DNA of 64,000 nt from NCEH01 sp043195195 (GTDB lineage: Bacteria > Pseudomonadota > Alphaproteobacteria > Rhizobiales > Xanthobacteraceae): NCBI RefSeq assembly GCF_043195195.1, contig NZ_JBAFWT010000019.1:33975-97974 (forward strand). The letters run 5' to 3'. The translations under genes and the position numbers were made by a program. Below, piece after piece: positions 61,788 to 64,000 of the stretch; the first letter of the stretch is position 1, and each line of letters begins with the position of its first letter. The notes beneath the pieces are model-generated. The model saw nothing but the letters and a program-made list of their open reading frames with translations. It searched no databases and was not told the origin of the DNA.

Positions 61788-62225
61788 ATGATCGCCTCGA
61801 TTAGCGGCTTTCATGCCTTTCGCCGAATCGATCGGCTCCTTCTGCCTTGGGCAGCCTTGAAGATGTCGTCACCAGTATGTCGATACCTTGCTTTATTGCT
61901 TACCGCCATCTTCGTGATGTCTGCGGGGATGCTCCGTGGTGGCCTTGACAATGGCGACAGCGCTGATGTTTTCGCGAGCCTCGCACAGGAACGGTCCTTC
62001 GACCACATGCCGTCATGCCCAGATGGCAACGGAGTGTGCGGCGGCGCGTTGAATCATGGGCGGGAGCTCTCGGATTGTTCCGCGATGAGCTGTGCTGTGC
62101 TATGGCCCACGCGGGATCCCATGTCTGCCGAGCGGAACGCGCGTCGGCTCACGTTCCGTCTCGGGCACAGCTCGATTCGTGGTTCCCGGCCTAGCCGGCT
62201 GGATCGGCCGCCTCGGCTGACTTGA
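61788..62225 (+). CDS. Possible small exported Cys-containing protein
   Basis: 145 residues from ATG 61788 (GGGAGAC just before). A hydrophobic segment (about 30-50, YLALLLTAIFVMSAGML) could be a signal anchor. It is followed by SFDHMPSCPDGNGVCGGAL and DCSAMSCAV, so up to four Cys. The final 35 residues are basic. No family recognised. It lies before the Crp/Fnr gene on the same strand. Confidence 0.45.
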   Translation: MIASISGFHAFRRIDRLLLPWAALKMSSPVCRYLALLLTAIFVMSAGMLRGGLDNGDSADVFASLAQERSFDHMPSCPDGNGVCGGALNHGRELSDCSAMSCAVLWPTRDPMSAERNARRLTFRLGHSSIRGSRPSRLDRPPRLT

Positions 62226-62430
62226 TCCCGGCACTGAGGGCCGTTGGCCTGGCGGATGCATCCGCGGCGTCAATGTGACTTCCGGTGCAGCGGACGCGGT
62301 CCGTGCGGAAAGCACTGGCTGCTCCAAATCTCCTTCTGTCGAACTCTCTGGGCGAACGCGTCCGCGCCTCCTGGCATTTGCCGGTATGGAGCGAAACCCT
62401 CTCGACGCGCGCGCCTGCAAGGCCAGTGTC

Positions 62431-63108
62431 ATGAATATCTTGCCTCTTGCAGCCCCCGCTTGTTCAGAATTACCGGATCACATCAGCCTCCTAGACTTTC
62501 TGGAAGACGCCCGCCTTCAGCTCGGTGCGCACAGGCGGACCATTCCGAAGGCACAACGCTTCGCAATCTCGGCCAATACCGCGTCAATGATATACGTCGT
62601 CGCGGATGGACGCTTGCGGGTGTCGATACCAACGCTGCAGGGCATCGACGTCTTTGTAACTGACGTTGAGCGCGGTGAACTGATCGGAGAATCAGCCGCT
62701 TTTGCGGATAACATTGTGCCCCTTGTTGTCGAGGCATCCGAGACCTCGGACACGTTCGTTATCGATCGGGCGAGCTTTTTTCGGGCAATTGCGGAGCACG
62801 GGGCTTTTTCAACGGCGGTTATGCGCGTCATGTGCCGGCGGCTGTGCCGTGTGAACCGGCGCCTCGTCGATACCGTCACGCTGCCGATGCACACCCGCTT
62901 GAAGATTGAGTTGGTGCGGTTGGCGAAATCGGGAGCGGACGGTACCCTGATGATAGACTGCCTGCCAACGCATGAGGAACTGGCTTTGCGTATTTCCTCT
63001 CAGCGCGAGGCAGTCACCAAAGAGCTCACCAAGCTAATGCGGTCTGGCTTCATTGTCCGAAGTGGCCGTGGCCTCGTAATTAGAGGCGATCAGCTTTCCG
63101 GCGATTGA
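62431..63108 (+). CDS. Crp/Fnr-family transcriptional regulator
   Basis: 225 residues from ATG 62431; longer forms start at 62386 and 62275. A cNMP-like beta roll (SANTASMIYVVADGRLRVSI, VERGELIGESAAFADN), a dimer helix, and the C-terminal HTH (PTHEELALRISSQREAVTKE). The recognition helix SQREAVTKEL keeps the Arg-Glu of CRP and has Lys where CRP has Arg185; FNR/FixK would have Glu..Ser-Arg. No N-terminal Cys cluster, so it is not an oxygen-sensing FNR. It lies between the two genes with CRP-type boxes. Confidence 0.9.
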   Translation: MNILPLAAPACSELPDHISLLDFLEDARLQLGAHRRTIPKAQRFAISANTASMIYVVADGRLRVSIPTLQGIDVFVTDVERGELIGESAAFADNIVPLVVEASETSDTFVIDRASFFRAIAEHGAFSTAVMRVMCRRLCRVNRRLVDTVTLPMHTRLKIELVRLAKSGADGTLMIDCLPTHEELALRISSQREAVTKELTKLMRSGFIVRSGRGLVIRGDQLSGD

Positions 63109-63118
63109 TCGGGAGCAG

Positions 63119-63151
63119 TTAAGCCGCGCCCTGGAAATGGGCGCGGCTTAA
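63119..63151. terminator. Bidirectional hairpin between the Crp/Fnr gene and paralog 2
   Basis: Thirteen-bp perfect stem TTAAGCCGCGCCC / GGGCGCGGCTTAA with a 7-base loop, followed on the plus strand by CATCTTTCT. It ends the Crp/Fnr gene (stop 63108) and lies 26 bp past the stop of the minus-strand gene. The core AGCCGCGCC-N7-GGCGCGGCT is shared with 60999-61025. Confidence 0.85.
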
Positions 63152-63176
63152 CATCTTTCTAAGGGAGATCTGCCTT

Positions 63177-63425
63177 TCACATATTGGACTTGCCTTCGGC
63201 CGGTGAACTGAGCAACCTCTTCAGCGGCGCCGGCACGACGTTTCGCTGGGCCGGTGCGGTCAGCTGTGGCGCAGGGCCCCTCGGATAAGCCCCACGCTGG
63301 ACATCCCGGAACTCGTGGCGCGCGCGTTCCCTTCCTGCCAACGTCGGCGAATAGGAATCCGCCATGACAGGTGTTGTGGCAACGATTGCGAAAGCGCCAA
63401 AGGCGAAGAGTTTGTAGATTCTCAC
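63177..63425 (-). CDS. Small exported protein, paralog 2
   Basis: 82 residues from GTG 63425 (AGGAG 6 bases before). Signal peptide FGAFAIVATTPVMA, then DSYSPTLAGRERARHEFRDV and a Pro/Ala tail. Shares SPTLxxxERxRHEFxDVQ with paralog 1 (61055-61300). A CRP-type box is 65 bp upstream. Function unknown. Confidence 0.75.
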   Translation of the reverse strand: MRIYKLFAFGAFAIVATTPVMADSYSPTLAGRERARHEFRDVQRGAYPRGPAPQLTAPAQRNVVPAPLKRLLSSPAEGKSNM

Positions 63426-63489
63426 GATGATCTCCTTTGGGGGCACTCACCCAGAAAGCTAAACGTTAATGAGGAGTCGCGGCCGCCGA

Positions 63490-63505
63490 TGTGAGGAATT
63501 TCACG
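63490..63505. promoter_or_regulatory. CRP-type box upstream of small exported paralog 2
   Basis: TGTGAGGAATTTCACG, the same pattern as at 61366 (TGTGA-N6-TCACG), 65 bp before the GTG at 63425. Confidence 0.7.
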
Positions 63506-63533
63506 TCTGGCGTTTCGGCTACATTCGTTTGGC

Positions 63534-63830
63534 TCACTTGAAGGAAGGATGTTTGTTAGGGGGTTGCAGGTCCTCCTTGGCCCTCGCAATTTCCGCATCG
63601 AACGCATCATGATGATCGTCGTAGCTACTGACGAACTCTTTGACCAAAGGCACTGCCGAGCTTTCACACCAGTTAGAAAGTCGCTCGCGTTCTTCGCTTT
63701 GATTCGGTCCGTAGTGCTCTCTGATTGCGAGCAACGCACCGATGCGCGCTGCATTCGCCGAACGGACGACAACTTCCATCGCCTCAGCTTGAGGCAAACC
63801 AGAGATCACCTCGCTTCGAACGTGCAGCAT
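63534..63830 (-). CDS. Hypothetical protein
   Basis: 98 residues, all helical in look and acidic (ANAARIGALLAIREHYG, EFVSSYDDHHDAFDAEIARA). No signal, helix or domain recognised, and no clear ribosome site before 63830. It could be the end of a longer gene that was disrupted. The last 170 bases of the window show nothing else. Confidence 0.45.
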   Translation of the reverse strand: MLHVRSEVISGLPQAEAMEVVVRSANAARIGALLAIREHYGPNQSEERERLSNWCESSAVPLVKEFVSSYDDHHDAFDAEIARAKEDLQPPNKHPSFK

Positions 63831-64000
63831 GAGCTGTTGCGCATCGCCGACACTGCCTCTTGTTCTTTCAATGATCGATGGATCGTATTGAGCGCAATAT
63901 ACAACAAAATTGTGAACAATATCCGCTTTCGCAAGAATTCGAACGAGACTGTTATCATCGGCGGCGAAGGTTGGTGTCCAACAAGCGGCAAGTAGAATTG

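Noticed and set aside
62431..63108. The Crp/Fnr protein as the oxygen-sensing controller of the six FNR-like boxes
   Set aside because: No N-terminal Cys cluster, and its recognition helix has CRP-like Arg-Glu..Lys rather than Glu..Ser-Arg; the TGTGA-type boxes beside it fit better.

Overview
The window is a GC-rich stretch of an alphaproteobacterial chromosome or large replicon. The protein families and the FNR/FixK-like promoter boxes fit Hyphomicrobiales (Rhizobiales); I cannot name the genus from sequence alone. It reads as an accessory island for low-oxygen, metal-stress and energy-starvation physiology. Insertion sequences and decayed genes break it up. No rRNA, tRNA, phage or CRISPR array was seen.

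Layout. 1-8767: the end of a phosphate acetyltransferase; a lemA-TPM-TPM operon; an OmpR-type two-component system; a cytochrome b561; a DedA-PAP2-LssY fusion; a VIT-family transporter. 8962-12159: an MFS gene interrupted by an IS66-family element and also frameshifted, then the C-terminal stub of a cation ATPase. 12200-18628: a cfa-plsC pair; an NADP-type alcohol dehydrogenase followed at once by an IS3-family element; small proteins; a PPK2 polyphosphate kinase. 18824-28046: an efflux region with a small Cys/His protein, a CPD-motif P1B ATPase and an MFS transporter on the minus strand, and an HlyD-ABC-permease exporter on the plus strand. 28267-34557: an operon of a DASS carrier, an Fe-S flavoprotein and 2-oxoacid:ferredoxin oxidoreductase. 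34866-41108: a divergent P1B ATPase, a broken chrA, a DUF1254 protein and IS630 sequences. 41269-44841: DUF2934, alpha-glucan phosphorylase, CBS-BON and a membrane protein. 45070-48492: a copper module (cueR, copA, copZ-like) with two mirrored CueR-type promoters. 48799-58646: MgtC-like protein, then a tight operon of a CPH-motif ATPase, PRPP synthetase, phosphoketolase, beta-CASP nuclease and AMP/thymidine phosphorylase. 59272-63830: a Na+/H+ antiporter, and a Crp/Fnr regulator flanked by two paralogous small exported proteins.

How it works together. Six TTRA-N6-(T/G)YAA sites (five with the full TYAA half, one weak GCAA) lie upstream of the lemA operon, the alcohol dehydrogenase, the CPD-ATPase/HlyD divergent region, the DASS-oxidoreductase operon, the phosphorylase cluster and the copB-prs-phosphoketolase operon. 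Several have a -10-like sequence at the spacing expected of a class II FNR/FixK promoter. The inferred theme is an oxygen-limitation regulon combining copper export, fermentation or ferredoxin redox balancing, glycogen use and phosphorolytic recovery of sugar phosphate from nucleotides. A second, separate circuit is visible at the right end: TGTGA-N6-TCACG (CRP-type) boxes sit 65-66 bp upstream of both small exported paralogs that flank the Crp-like gene.
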